64,000 nucleotides of DNA from contig JAFEGM010000092.1 of the NCBI GenBank assembly GCA_018240025.1, positions 1 through 64,000 of the forward strand. The letters run 5' to 3'. Positions 23,955 to 33,580 of this stretch are shown here, one piece after another (positions within the stretch are counted from its first letter, which is position 1; each line of letters begins with the position of its first letter). This stretch comes from Verrucomicrobiota bacterium (GTDB lineage Bacteria; Verrucomicrobiota; Verrucomicrobiia; Chthoniobacterales; SZAS-18). Under the pieces are notes generated by a model. The model saw nothing but the letters and a program-made list of their open reading frames with translations, did no database searches and had not been told where the DNA came from. The translations under genes and the position numbers were made by a program.

Positions 23955-26900
23955 ATGCGTCAGTCGTTCCGTTCCCTGCTCTGCGTGCTGACGCTTTCCG
24001 CCGGTCGCGTGCTGGCCCAGTCGGATCCGGGTGCGATGCCCTCGCCGCCGCCGCCGAAGGGCCCACCCACCAAGGTCCTGCCCCAGACCAACCCGAACAA
24101 GGCGCCGGCCGGCGGGGAGATCCGCAAAGCTGTGCGCGTACCGTCGGGGCCGGCGGCGCCCACCGGCCCCATTCCGCCGGGGAAGGCGGGGGGCGAGATG
24201 CTCCTGCAGATGGCCTTTGCCAGCTACGAGTCGGGCAACAGCGCCCTCGCCCTGGAGCAACTCGACCAGGCCGAGAAGCTGAAGCCGAACGTGGCCGACG
24301 CCTGGAATCTCCGCGGTGCCATTCTCCTGCGGCAAAACGACTACAACCGTGCCGAGGCGGCCTTCAAACGGGCGGTCAATCTCGACCCCGACCTCTGGGC
24401 GGCGAAGTTCAACGTGGCCGAGATTCCGTTCCGCCGGAAGGAATACGCCAAGGCACTGAAGAACTTCGAGGATCTGTCGATTCAGACCGACCGCTACAAG
24501 CTGGCCATCGAGTGGGAGCTCCTGCAGTACAAGCTGGTCGTCTGCTCCCTCCTGCTGAACGACGAGCCAGGCGCGCAAAAGCGATTCGGCCGCCTCCGGC
24601 CCGGCGGCGCTTCGCCGGCCTACTTCTACTGCCAGGCGGCCTTCGCCTTCGCCAAGAAGGACAAGGAAGGCGCGAACAAGTTCCTCAGCTATGCCGATGC
24701 CTCCAGCCGGCCGGGGATGCGCTCCATTTTCTCCGACACGCTGGTGCGGGTCGGCTGGGTGGCGGGCGGCAGCGTGACCTACGATCCCACTCAGGGCCAG
24801 TCCTCCGGCCCGCGTTCGCGCGGTCTGCCGGTGCCGGTCTTGCCGCCGCCGATCGATCTCGACCTGCCCAGCGGTGCGGGTGGCATCGCTTCGCCCGATG
24901 TCCCCGGCGGTCCAAAGAGCGAGCCGCCGCTGGCGGGTCCGGGCGAGGCCGCCGCCCCCAAGGAGAAGCCGGCCGAGGATGCGAAACCCGAGGGCAAACC
25001 GGAGTCGAAATCGGAAGCCAAGCCCGCGCTCACGCCGCCGCCGCTGAAGGAGCCGAAGCCGAATGCGTCGCTCCGCTCGCTGCCCGGCTGGATCGCGGTG
25101 CGTTCGTTTTCGCCGCGGGCGCAGGACGGCGCGAGCTCGGACTATCGCCGCATCGCCAATCAGCCCGACGCCTACGCGGCCAAATTGCGCGAAGCCCAGC
25201 TGAAGCTGCGGGCGAAGGAGTTCGACACGGCCTCGCGCCTGCTGCAGGAGGCCATCGGTCTGACCGACAACCCGGCCGAGGTGCACAACCTGCGCGGGGC
25301 GATCGAATTCTACCGCGGCGATTTCCCCAAGGCCGAGGCGCTCTTTCGTCAGGCCCTGGCGGCCGATCCCGCCAGCTGGCCGGCGCGCTTCAATCTGGCC
25401 GAGATCGCCTTTGCCAAAAAGGAATACGCCGCCGCCCGCGAGCTCTACGAAGCGATGCTGCCCGAGACCGACACGCTGAAGCAGCCGGTCGAACGGGAAA
25501 TGCTGCAGTTCAAGGTCGTGCTCAGTCTGTTGCAGGAAGGCAAGGTCGAGCTCGCCCAGCGCATCGCCGAGCGACTGCCGCTGGCCGGCCAGACGCCAGC
25601 GCGTTACTACTGCCAGGTGGCGCTCGAAGCCCACGCCAAGCGCTACGACAAGGCGGCCGAGGTACTGAATTCAGCCGAGCAGTTCTACGCCACGTCGCTG
25701 AATTTCCTCTTCTCCCAGTCGCTCGAGAAGCTCGGCATTCTGCCACTCCCGAATACCGCCGCGGCGTCGCCGCCCGCCGCCACCCCGGCGCCCACCGCGG
25801 CCGCCACGCCGCCGCCGGTGGCCGCCGCCACGCCAGCGCCGGTTGCCTCGTCGCTGCCGAAGAAGACGGAGCCGCCGCGCTCGCCCGAGTCGCAGATGCT
25901 GGACGAGATCGTCAGCGGACGGGCCATGTCGCCCGCCACGCCCGCGGCCGCTCTCACCACCGCAGCTGGCGCCGCGCCTGCGGCCGCGGTCGCTGCGCCG
26001 GCCCGGGTAGCCCCGCCCCGCAGTGCCGACGCTCCGCAGGGCTGGCTGGCCGAGGTCGTGCGCAGCCTCTTCCCCGGTTCCGAACCCACCCGACTCGAGG
26101 TGCTGCTCTTCGCCCTCGGGGTGCTCAATCTGCTCGGCATGCTCTGGCTCATGGGCAACGAGGTCTTCACTCGCTGGATCCGCCCCCGCTCGCTTTCGCT
26201 CCACACCGCCGGCTCGGTCGGCGTGGCAGTCAACAAGGTCCGCAACATCGAGCGGCTCCGCATTCGCTTCAGCATCGCCAACATGACGACCCGCTCGCAG
26301 ACGGTCGGGCAGCTCGATGCGGTCATGTCCGGGCAGGGCGATTGGAAGCGCACGTTCCATTGGCGCAAGCTCTGCCTCAATCCGTCGGGCAACTCGGCGG
26401 CGTTCGAGGAGATGGATGTGTATCCGCTCGTGCTGCTCCCGGGCGAAGTGGCCTCGCTCTACGTCGATTTCGTGGCCGACGGCAGCGACGCGCCCGCGCA
26501 GTGGGCCAAGGGCTCCTATCGCATCGAGGTCCTCGGCTGGACCGAGGCGCATGCCGGCCGCTCGCGGCCCGATTTCAAAGCGGTCTTCCCGCTGGAGGTC
26601 CCGAGCATTCCCTGGCGCAATCAAGAACTGTTGGTCGATCTGGCCATCGACCGCTCCAAGGACGGCAAGCCGCGCCAGCCGCAGTTCCTGGACACGGAGG
26701 AAATCGAGGCCCGCAATGCCGCCGCCGCCGCGGCGGAAGACCACGCCAAGTACAGCGGCGCCGCCCCCGCCGCGCCCGCCTCCGCGGCTCCGGCAGCCGG
26801 CTCGCCTTCGGCGACGACCAAAACCACCACCCCTCCTCGCCAGGCGCGCAAGCCGGTCGAAGCCGGCCCGGAGTTGCCGCTCTTCCAGCAAACGGCCGTG

Positions 26901-27233
26901 GCGACCGCCTCCGCGGCCGAGACTATCGTGCCGACGGCCGAAGCATCGGTGGCTATTCCTCCGCCCGAACCGGCACCGCTCGTCGGCGTCCAGCCGGAGC
27001 CGACTCGGAACGCCCGGGCCGAAGCTCCGGCCGCCACCCAGACTGTCGCTCCACCCGCCCGGCCGCTGCCGCCGATCGCCACGCATCCGGCGGCGCGCCC
27101 CAGCAATCGGCCGCCGGGAACCACGCTGGTCCCGTTGCCGCCCCGGGCCAGCGAGAGTGTCGCCGCCCCGGCCCCGCCGCCCCCGGCGAAGGATCTGGCC
27201 CGGGCCAATCTCGGACCGCGGCATCGGCGCTGA
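23955..27233 (+). CDS. Large exported TPR protein with internal duplication and one membrane helix
   Basis: The ATG at 23955 starts a 1092-residue protein with signal peptide MRQSFRSLLCVLTLSAGRVL. Two homologous TPR blocks are evident: about 80-270 (WNLRGAILLRQNDYNRAEAA, AAKFNVAEIPFRRKEYAKAL) and about 409-590 (HNLRGAIEFYRGDFPKAEAL, PARFNLAEIAFAKKEYAAAR). They are separated by a Pro/Glu/Lys-rich linker. A Pro/Ala linker precedes a membrane helix near 715-735 (LFALGVLNLLGMLWLMGNEV). Beyond it lies a beta-rich domain (about 745-900) and a final Pro/Ala/Thr disordered tail. TPRs are therefore probably periplasmic. Its function is unknown. It has no close operon partner; tamB follows after 394 bp. 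Confidence 0.75.
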   Translation: MRQSFRSLLCVLTLSAGRVLAQSDPGAMPSPPPPKGPPTKVLPQTNPNKAPAGGEIRKAVRVPSGPAAPTGPIPPGKAGGEMLLQMAFASYESGNSALALEQLDQAEKLKPNVADAWNLRGAILLRQNDYNRAEAAFKRAVNLDPDLWAAKFNVAEIPFRRKEYAKALKNFEDLSIQTDRYKLAIEWELLQYKLVVCSLLLNDEPGAQKRFGRLRPGGASPAYFYCQAAFAFAKKDKEGANKFLSYADASSRPGMRSIFSDTLVRVGWVAGGSVTYDPTQGQSSGPRSRGLPVPVLPPPIDLDLPSGAGGIASPDVPGGPKSEPPLAGPGEAAAPKEKPAEDAKPEGKPESKSEAKPALTPPPLKEPKPNASLRSLPGWIAVRSFSPRAQDGASSDYRRIANQPDAYAAKLREAQLKLRAKEFDTASRLLQEAIGLTDNPAEVHNLRGAIEFYRGDFPKAEALFRQALAADPASWPARFNLAEIAFAKKEYAAARELYEAMLPETDTLKQPVEREMLQFKVVLSLLQEGKVELAQRIAERLPLAGQTPARYYCQVALEAHAKRYDKAAEVLNSAEQFYATSLNFLFSQSLEKLGILPLPNTAAASPPAATPAPTAAATPPPVAAATPAPVASSLPKKTEPPRSPESQMLDEIVSGRAMSPATPAAALTTAAGAAPAAAVAAPARVAPPRSADAPQGWLAEVVRSLFPGSEPTRLEVLLFALGVLNLLGMLWLMGNEVFTRWIRPRSLSLHTAGSVGVAVNKVRNIERLRIRFSIANMTTRSQTVGQLDAVMSGQGDWKRTFHWRKLCLNPSGNSAAFEEMDVYPLVLLPGEVASLYVDFVADGSDAPAQWAKGSYRIEVLGWTEAHAGRSRPDFKAVFPLEVPSIPWRNQELLVDLAIDRSKDGKPRQPQFLDTEEIEARNAAAAAAEDHAKYSGAAPAAPASAAPAAGSPSATTKTTTPPRQARKPVEAGPELPLFQQTAVATASAAETIVPTAEASVAIPPPEPAPLVGVQPEPTRNARAEAPAATQTVAPPARPLPPIATHPAARPSNRPPGTTLVPLPPRASESVAAPAPPPPAKDLARANLGPRHRR

Positions 27234-27627
27234 GGGCTCTCCGCAGATCGCGGCCGCCGCGCGGGGACGAGTTCGGGTTCATCCCGCCCTCGGCGAATCT
27301 GCGCCAAATCCCTCCCATCGGCGGACTGCCTTCTCGTGGTCTCCCGCCGGCGGATGGCACCCGCGAGATGCGTGGTGCCGCCGTCGGGCCGCGCGCTCAC
27401 CGACTGCCCGCGGGGCGAAAATCAGCCCAGGCTACACGCGGCCGCCCGGCCAGCGCCGTACTCCCACTGCGCACGGGGCCCATGTGCCCACGCCGGGAAC
27501 GGTCCGGGCGCGCCGCCTGATGGTTCCCGCCTCCTGTCACCTCACCTTCGCGAAACTGCCGCACTCGGAGAGTGCGGACTACTTCCCTCGCGCGACTGCG
27601 GCTCCCGGCTAGGTTCGCGCCGATTCG
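27234..27627. other. 394-bp non-coding region before tamB
   Basis: I see no convincing gene here. It contains a small hairpin, GGCACC...GGTGCC (27356-27379), the inverted copy of the GTAG hairpin repeat (27558-27582), and otherwise GC-rich sequence with no TCGAA or GGACGA arms. The tamB promoter should lie within its last 100 bp, but no consensus stands out. Confidence 0.5.
27558..27582. repeat. GTAG hairpin repeat, copy 2 (inverted orientation)
   Basis: GCCGCACTCGGAGAGTGCGG then ACTAC. The reverse complement matches 5413-5437 at 24 of 25 positions. CCGCACTC pairs with GAGTGCGG. Confidence 0.8.
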
Positions 27628-30600
27628 ATGTCCAACGCCGCCCCCACTCCCGCGCCGAAACGCCGCCGCCGCTGGCTGCGCTGGACGCTGCTGGGGCTGT
27701 TCCTGCTCGTGGCCGGGCTGCTGCTGGCGGCGCAGCCGATCGCCTTCTACCTCGCGCGGCGGCAGATCGCCCAGCTCGGGGCCGAGCAGCAGCTCGACAT
27801 CCGCTACCAGCTCGAAGGCAGTATCTGGAGCCGCCTGAGCGTGCGCTCGGTGGACATCCAGCCCACCGGACCGAACGCGCTCAGCACCTTTAAAGTCGGC
27901 GAGATCTCAGTCGGCTACGACCTCTGGCGGCTGCTGCGCGGGGGGCTGGGCGGCGACTTCCTCGGCGATGTGGTGCTGCGCGACGTCGATGTGGCCCTCG
28001 ACCCCTCGAAGCTCGTGGCCAAGGCGACCGAACAGTCCCCGACCAAGCCCTTCGAAGTCCCGCAGTTTCCGCTCCCCGCCTCGCTGGTGCTGGAGCGGGT
28101 GAATGTCCGCATCAAGGGCGGGGTGCAGCTCGCCGGCCTGACGCTGCGCCTTCTGCCGGGGCGCGAGGACGAACTCAGTCTGTCCAGCCTCGAGGTGCCC
28201 GGCCTCCGTCCGCTCGGTCCCCTGCGGGCTGCGACGAGCTACGCCGAGCGGAGGGTGAATCTGCGCGGTCTGCCGATCACGCCGGCCATCGCGTTGGAAA
28301 CGTTGAGCCTGACGCCCCGGGGCGTGCTCGATGCCCGCCTGCGCGTCGAAGGCGGCACCGCTACTCTGCACGCCGAGCTCGCTCCGGCCCTGACCGCCAC
28401 ACTGCGCGCGGAAGGCGTGGGGTTGCGCTGGCCGGCCGAATTGCTGACCGCCGCCGCGCCGCTGCCGCTGGCGGGCCGGCTCGATCGGCTGGAAGCCGAG
28501 TTTGCCCAGCTCGTGGGCCCGCAGGCCGGCGCGACCGCCAAATTCGCCGCCCTGCTGACGAATCCGACCGCCGGCGAGCACGGCGCGGCCAGCGTGAAGG
28601 TCGAGGCCGAGGGCAGCAACTCGGGCGACTTCACCCGCCTGGCCGACTGGCAGGGCCAGGGCGCAGCTGAGCTGGCGCAGCCGCGCTCCGGGCCGCTGGC
28701 CCTCGATGCCGTGCGGGTGCGCGGCGCCTTGGCCACCGGCGGTGCGCTGGCTTTGACCTCGGCGGAGATCGCCCGGGCCACCAACCGACTCACGCTGAGC
28801 GGTCAGGCGCGGCTGGTGGGCGAGTTGGAGGCGAGCGCGAAATTCGAACTCAACGCCCCGGACCTCGGCCAGCTGTCGCTCGCCGGCCAGGCGCCGCCGG
28901 TGCTCGGGCAGTTGCAGGGCCGCGGCGAGGTTTCCTGGCGAGCCGGTCGCCCGCAGGGGCAGGTGCAGCTCGAAGGCAGCCAGATCCAGGCGCAGGGCGT
29001 GGTCGTCGACCGACTGCGCACCCGCCTGCGCGCGGCCGACGGTCTGCTCTGGCTCGACGAGGTCGACGTGCGCTTCGATGCGGTCAATCGCCTGGCGCTC
29101 GGCGGCTACGGGCGGATCGAGGGCGCGCGCGATTTCCGCCTCGAGATCAATGCCGAGCTGCCTGAGCTGGAGCGCTTTGCCGCCACGCTGCAGACCCGGG
29201 GCATTTCGCAGAAGCTGGCCGGCGGCGTGCAGCTCAAGTGGCTCCTGACCGGCCAGGCGGGCGATCCGGCCGCGCTCCGCTCGACCCTCGGCGGCGGGGG
29301 CGACCTCGCCGTGCGCGAGCTGAAGATCGATGCCGGCGCGCCCATTTCGGCCGATCTCACCGCCACCCTCGCGGGGGAACGGATCGAGCTGAGCAAGCTG
29401 AGCGCCCGCTCAGGCGAGTTGGAAATCTCGGCCACCGCGCGGGTGGGCGACGGCGTCGCGGCGCTGGAATCGATCCGTCTGCTGCGCGCCGGCGAGCCGC
29501 TGCTGGCCGGCTACGCGCGGGTGCCGTTCGATCTCGCCGCGGGTCGCCTGACCGAGGAGGAGAAGATCGACGTCGATCTCGCCACCGCGCGTCCGCTCGC
29601 GCTCGACGCCCTTTGGCGCGCCGCCGGTCGGCCCGGCGCGCCGCCCGCGGCGGGCACGCTGGCGCTTTCGCTCAAGGCGCGCGGCGGGTTGAAGTCGCTC
29701 GTGCTCGATCTCGGCGTCCAGGGCCGCGAACTCCGCTCGCCGAAGCTCGAGAAGCTGCGCGCCGCTGAAGTCGATCTCTCGGTCGGCTTCCGTGCCGGCC
29801 GCGCCACCGTCGATGGCACCATTCGCCAGCCGCAGCTTCAGCCCATTGCGCTGAAAGTCGCCCTGCCGCTCGACCTCGACCGACTCCGTGAGACGAAGAC
29901 GCTGCCCAAGGAGACCCCGCTGGAAGGCAGCGTGCGCCTGCCGCCTTCGGATCTGCGCGCGCTGCTCGGCGTGGTGCCGGGCCTGCGCTACATCGAAGGC
30001 CAGGCGGGGATCGATGTGACGCTCTCCGGCACCGTCGGCGCGCCGCGACTGCGCGGGCAGTCGAACCTGAACATCCCGGCCGCGCGCTTCGAGAATCTCA
30101 GCATCCCGGCGCTGCGCGGCGTGAAGTTCCGGCTCGGCTTCACCGATCAGGAAGCCACCGTCGAGCAGGGCGAGGCTGAAGTCGCGGGCGGGCGACTCAA
30201 CGTCCGCGGCAAGGCGACCTTCCCGAGCGCGGCGCAGGCGGCGGTCGACTTCGCCGTGCAGGGCAAGGACCTGCTGGTGGTGCGCGACGAGGGCATTCTC
30301 GTACGCACGAACGCCGACGTGAAGATCGCCGGACCGCTCAGCGCGGCCACGGTCAGCGGGCGCATCGGCCTGACCAAGAGCCGCTTCCTCAAGGACATTG
30401 AGATCGTGCCGCTGCCGCTCCCCGGCGACAAGAAGGCTCCGCCGAGCGCGCCGCCACCGCCGCGTCCGCGCGGGACCGGCGCCGAGCTCGGCATCCAGAC
30501 GCCGCCGCTGCGCGACTGGAAATTCGATCTCGTCATCAAGACCGACGACCCCTTCCGGGTGAGCGGCAATCTCGCCCGCGGCCGGTTGGCCGTGGACCTC

Positions 30601-31170
30601 AAGCTGACGGGCACCGGCGGCTCGCCGCAGCTCGAAGGACCGGTGAACATCGAGCAGTTGAGTGCGAAGCTCCCCTTCAGCCGACTCGATGTGGAGCGCG
30701 GCTCGCTCTATTTCACACCCGACCAGCCGCTCAATCCACTGATCGATCTGAGCGGTGCCTCGCAGGTTCGGGATCGCCGCGTGAACATCAGCGTCTTCGG
30801 CCGCGCCAACGACCCGAAGACCGCCTTTAGCAGCGAGCCGCCGCTGCCGCAGGAGCAGATCCTGACCCTGCTCGCCACCGGCGCCACGCTCGACGAGCTG
30901 CGCGACAACTCCGGCGCGCTGGCCGGCAAGGCGCTGGTGCTGGCCGCGCAGCGCGTCTATCGCAAGCTCTTCCCGAGCAAATCGCGCGGGCCCGAGGAGG
31001 ATTCGTTCCTCGACCGTTTCGATCTCGACGTAGGCAATGCCGATCCCAAGACCGGCGCCCAGACCGTGGCCGCCCGCTACCGCGTGAGCGACCGCGTCAT
31101 CATCCTGAGCGACTTCGATCAGGAAGGCCATTTCCGGGGGCGGGTGAAGTACCTGATTCGCTTCAAATGA
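27628..31170 (+). CDS. tamB: TamB-like translocation and assembly module protein
   Basis: This 1180-residue AsmA/TamB-type protein has an N-terminal membrane anchor (RWTLLGLFLLVAGLLLAAQP, about 19-38). A very long periplasmic beta-taco region follows, with recurrent amphipathic strands (LSLKARGGLKSLVLDLGVQG, LKLTGTGGSPQLEGPVNIEQ). The C-terminal TamB (DUF490) domain, with VERGSLYFTPDQPLNPLIDL and ILTLLATGATLDELRD, ends in RVIILSDFDQEGHFRGRVKY. TamB spans the periplasm and works with the Omp85 protein TamA in outer-membrane protein or phospholipid delivery. Its TGA overlaps an ATG (31167-31170), and the TamA-like gene follows, supporting one operon, although palindrome E intervenes. Confidence 0.9.
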   Translation: MSNAAPTPAPKRRRRWLRWTLLGLFLLVAGLLLAAQPIAFYLARRQIAQLGAEQQLDIRYQLEGSIWSRLSVRSVDIQPTGPNALSTFKVGEISVGYDLWRLLRGGLGGDFLGDVVLRDVDVALDPSKLVAKATEQSPTKPFEVPQFPLPASLVLERVNVRIKGGVQLAGLTLRLLPGREDELSLSSLEVPGLRPLGPLRAATSYAERRVNLRGLPITPAIALETLSLTPRGVLDARLRVEGGTATLHAELAPALTATLRAEGVGLRWPAELLTAAAPLPLAGRLDRLEAEFAQLVGPQAGATAKFAALLTNPTAGEHGAASVKVEAEGSNSGDFTRLADWQGQGAAELAQPRSGPLALDAVRVRGALATGGALALTSAEIARATNRLTLSGQARLVGELEASAKFELNAPDLGQLSLAGQAPPVLGQLQGRGEVSWRAGRPQGQVQLEGSQIQAQGVVVDRLRTRLRAADGLLWLDEVDVRFDAVNRLALGGYGRIEGARDFRLEINAELPELERFAATLQTRGISQKLAGGVQLKWLLTGQAGDPAALRSTLGGGGDLAVRELKIDAGAPISADLTATLAGERIELSKLSARSGELEISATARVGDGVAALESIRLLRAGEPLLAGYARVPFDLAAGRLTEEEKIDVDLATARPLALDALWRAAGRPGAPPAAGTLALSLKARGGLKSLVLDLGVQGRELRSPKLEKLRAAEVDLSVGFRAGRATVDGTIRQPQLQPIALKVALPLDLDRLRETKTLPKETPLEGSVRLPPSDLRALLGVVPGLRYIEGQAGIDVTLSGTVGAPRLRGQSNLNIPAARFENLSIPALRGVKFRLGFTDQEATVEQGEAEVAGGRLNVRGKATFPSAAQAAVDFAVQGKDLLVVRDEGILVRTNADVKIAGPLSAATVSGRIGLTKSRFLKDIEIVPLPLPGDKKAPPSAPPPPRPRGTGAELGIQTPPLRDWKFDLVIKTDDPFRVSGNLARGRLAVDLKLTGTGGSPQLEGPVNIEQLSAKLPFSRLDVERGSLYFTPDQPLNPLIDLSGASQVRDRRVNISVFGRANDPKTAFSSEPPLPQEQILTLLATGATLDELRDNSGALAGKALVLAAQRVYRKLFPSKSRGPEEDSFLDRFDLDVGNADPKTGAQTVAARYRVSDRVIILSDFDQEGHFRGRVKYLIRFK

Positions 31171-31225
31171 GGAACGGGAGGACCAGCCAGGAGGCGGCGC
31201 AGTGGGCGGGAGGAGCGCCGGCGGA

Positions 31226-31427
31226 TTCTTTTGCCGCAAAGAACGCAAAGATCCGCAAAGATACCGGCGGCTGGACTTCTGCTGCCGACGACCGGTTTCC
31301 AATCTGTCCGACCACAGAAAACACAGAAACACGCAAAACCCTCCCGAGGCTGCGCGCTCGCACTGGCACCAAGCTCCATTCCACTGCAGCCTCTTTGTGC
31401 TTCTCTGCGTCTCTGCGGCAAAAGAAC
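31226..31427. repeat. Palindrome E: about 200-bp inverted repeat with GCAAAGA arms
   Basis: Left arm TTCTTTTGCCGCAAAGAACG then CAAAGATCCGCAAAG (31226-31260) pairs with the right arm CCTCTTTGTGCTTCTCTGCG then TCTCTGCGGCAAAAGAAC (31390-31427). Inside are ACCACAGAAAACACAGAAAC (31311-31330) and CCAATCTGTCC (31299-31309). It lies between tamB and the probable tamA start. This and the adjoining sequence fill the 323-bp tamB-tamA gap. Confidence 0.85.
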
Positions 31428-31493
31428 CCTCTTGAGCCCCGCCCCGCGCCCCGCTCGTCGCCCCCGCCCTGCACGCCCCCTCTTTCGCGCCTT

Positions 31494-33536
31494 TTGCGTG
31501 CACTCTGGTGCCCCTTTCTGCTCACCCTCTTCCTCGTCCAACCCGCCCTCGCCGCTGCCGTCACGCTCGAGTTCCCCGGCGCGCGCGCCTTCGCCGAGCC
31601 GGCGCTGCGTGAGGCGCTGGCCGATCCGCTGGAGTCGATCGACCGCGAGGGCCTCACGCCCGCCACGGCCGATGACGCGGCCTTCTTCCTCGAGCTGTTC
31701 TACCGGCGCCACGGCTTCTCCAAGGCACTGGTCACGGCCACGATTCAAAGCCGTGACCGCCTGCGGCTGAGCGTCGATGAAGGGGTCAAACTCCGGCTCG
31801 GCGAGGTGAAATTCGTCGGCGCGCGCGGCTTGCCGGAGACGCGGTTGCGCGACTACTTCCTCGCCCCGACCCGCAGTCGCGAGGCGGCCGGCGCGCTGGT
31901 GCTGCCTTACATTGCGGGCGATCTGCAGAGCGGCCTGCAGACGCTGCAGACGCTCTACGAGAGCGAGGGCTATCTGCAGGCCCGGGTGCAGCTCATTCCG
32001 CCCCGGGTGCGCGGCGAGACGGTCGATCTGACCGTGCTGGTGCGCGAGGGCCGCCAATCGCGTTTCGGCCCGGTGCGCCTGACCGGCCTGCCGACCGCAG
32101 AGCCCGTACGACCGCGCGTCTGGTGGCGTCGGCTGCTGGCCAAGCGCGATCTCCTCTCGCCGCGTCAGCGGCTGGAGGTCGGTCTGGCCGAGCTCTCCGC
32201 CGGCCCCTACACGCCGGCCACGGCGGAAGCCATGGCGCAGAAGGTCGCCGAATACCTCAAGTCGCGCGGTCACTATTCCGCCACCGCCCGCGCCGTCTCG
32301 GGGCGCAGCCGGAACGGGCGAGTTCCCGTGGTCATCGCCGCCCGCCCCGGCCCCGTCCTGCGCTTCGGCGACGTCCGCGTGACCGGCACTGAGCGGCTCA
32401 AACCCGCCTACGTGCGCAACCGTTTCCTCGCGCTGCAGGGCCAGCGTTATTCGCCCGAGCGGCTCGACGAGGTGTTCTCGGACGAGATGCGCACAGGTCT
32501 CTTCCAGAATCTTCGCCTGGCGCCGCAGCCCGAGCCCGACGGCACGCTGCGGCTCGACGTGGCGGTGACCGAGGCCAAGGCCCGCGAGTTCGGCGTGAGC
32601 GGTGGGTTCTCGTCCTTCGACGGGCCCATCTTCGGGGTCGAATACCGCGACCGCAATTTCCGCGGCACGGGCCGGCCGCTCAGCCTGCGGGCCGACTACT
32701 CGGCGCGGACGCTGGCGGGCGAGATTCTGTACGAGGACCCGCATCTGTTTGAGACGGACAACCGCTTCCGCGCCCGGCTCTCGCTGGCCACGCGCGATCT
32801 CGACAGCTACACGAAGCGCGAGATCGGCCTGCTCCTCTCGCTCAGCCGGCGGCCGCTCAAGGCGGTCGAACTCGGTGTCTTCGCCCAGATCCGCGCGGTC
32901 GAGATTTCCGAGCTCAAGGTCGCTCCCGCCGAGGCCGGGCGGCTGAAATACGTGATTCCTTCGTTGGGCGCCACGCTCTCGCTCGACGGGCGCGATTCTC
33001 CGCTCAACCCGCTCCGCGGCCTCGCCTTCAATGCCAGCGCCGATTTCAGCGCGGGCCAGTTCCAGTTCCTTCGCGCGACGGCCCGTCTTTCCTATTACCT
33101 CCAGCTGGGGCGCACCGGCCTCTCGCTCGGCCTGCGCGGTTCGGTGCTGCGCCCTTTCAATGGCGGCGGACGTAACTCGATCCCGATCGACGAACGCTTC
33201 TTCCTCGGCGGTTCCACGACCGTGCGCAGCTTCACGGAGCGTCGGCTGGGTCCGCGCGACGCCGTCACCGGCAAGCCGACCGGCGGTCTCACCTCGGTCA
33301 CCTTCAACGCCGAATACAACTTCCCGATCTGGAAGGAGCTGAGGGGCGCCGTCTTCTACGATGCCGGCGCGCTCGGCCGCGACAGCGGCCTGGGCAGTAT
33401 TCGCCAGGGCATCGGCGCCGGCCTGCGCTACGCCTTGCCCATCGGCCCGCTGCGGATCGATTACGGCTTCAATCCCTCACCCCGCCCCGGCGAGTCGCGC
33501 GGCGCCCTGCACATCGCGTTCGGCGTGGCGTTTTGA
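31494..33536 (+). CDS. tamA: TamA/BamA-type Omp85 outer-membrane protein
   Basis: This is an Omp85-family protein with POTRA-like domains (about 10-330) followed by a 16-strand-type barrel. I prefer the TTG at 31494, which begins a signal peptide (RALWCPFLLTLFLVQPALAA). The in-frame ATG at 31167 would translate the whole of palindrome E and is unlikely. POTRA phrases include LRLGEVKFVGARGLPETRLR and LRFGDVRVTGTERLKPAYVR. The Omp85 barrel signature appears as FFLGGSTTVRSFTERRLGPR, and the last strand ends in Phe (HIAFGVAF), the usual BAM recognition residue. It is predicted to partner the upstream TamB. Product length with this start is 680 residues. Confidence 0.85.
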   Translation: MRALWCPFLLTLFLVQPALAAAVTLEFPGARAFAEPALREALADPLESIDREGLTPATADDAAFFLELFYRRHGFSKALVTATIQSRDRLRLSVDEGVKLRLGEVKFVGARGLPETRLRDYFLAPTRSREAAGALVLPYIAGDLQSGLQTLQTLYESEGYLQARVQLIPPRVRGETVDLTVLVREGRQSRFGPVRLTGLPTAEPVRPRVWWRRLLAKRDLLSPRQRLEVGLAELSAGPYTPATAEAMAQKVAEYLKSRGHYSATARAVSGRSRNGRVPVVIAARPGPVLRFGDVRVTGTERLKPAYVRNRFLALQGQRYSPERLDEVFSDEMRTGLFQNLRLAPQPEPDGTLRLDVAVTEAKAREFGVSGGFSSFDGPIFGVEYRDRNFRGTGRPLSLRADYSARTLAGEILYEDPHLFETDNRFRARLSLATRDLDSYTKREIGLLLSLSRRPLKAVELGVFAQIRAVEISELKVAPAEAGRLKYVIPSLGATLSLDGRDSPLNPLRGLAFNASADFSAGQFQFLRATARLSYYLQLGRTGLSLGLRGSVLRPFNGGGRNSIPIDERFFLGGSTTVRSFTERRLGPRDAVTGKPTGGLTSVTFNAEYNFPIWKELRGAVFYDAGALGRDSGLGSIRQGIGAGLRYALPIGPLRIDYGFNPSPRPGESRGALHIAFGVAF

Positions 33537-33580
33537 GCGGGTCGCGGCGCACGCCACCGGACGCGGACAGAACCAGCCAG

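Noticed and set aside
27336-27893. Plus-strand frame overlapping the start of tamB
   Set aside because: It runs out of frame into tamB, has no motifs and starts in repeat-containing non-coding sequence.
31167-31493. N-terminal extension of TamA from the ATGA overlap
   Set aside because: It would translate palindrome E and place the signal peptide about 110 residues inside the protein.
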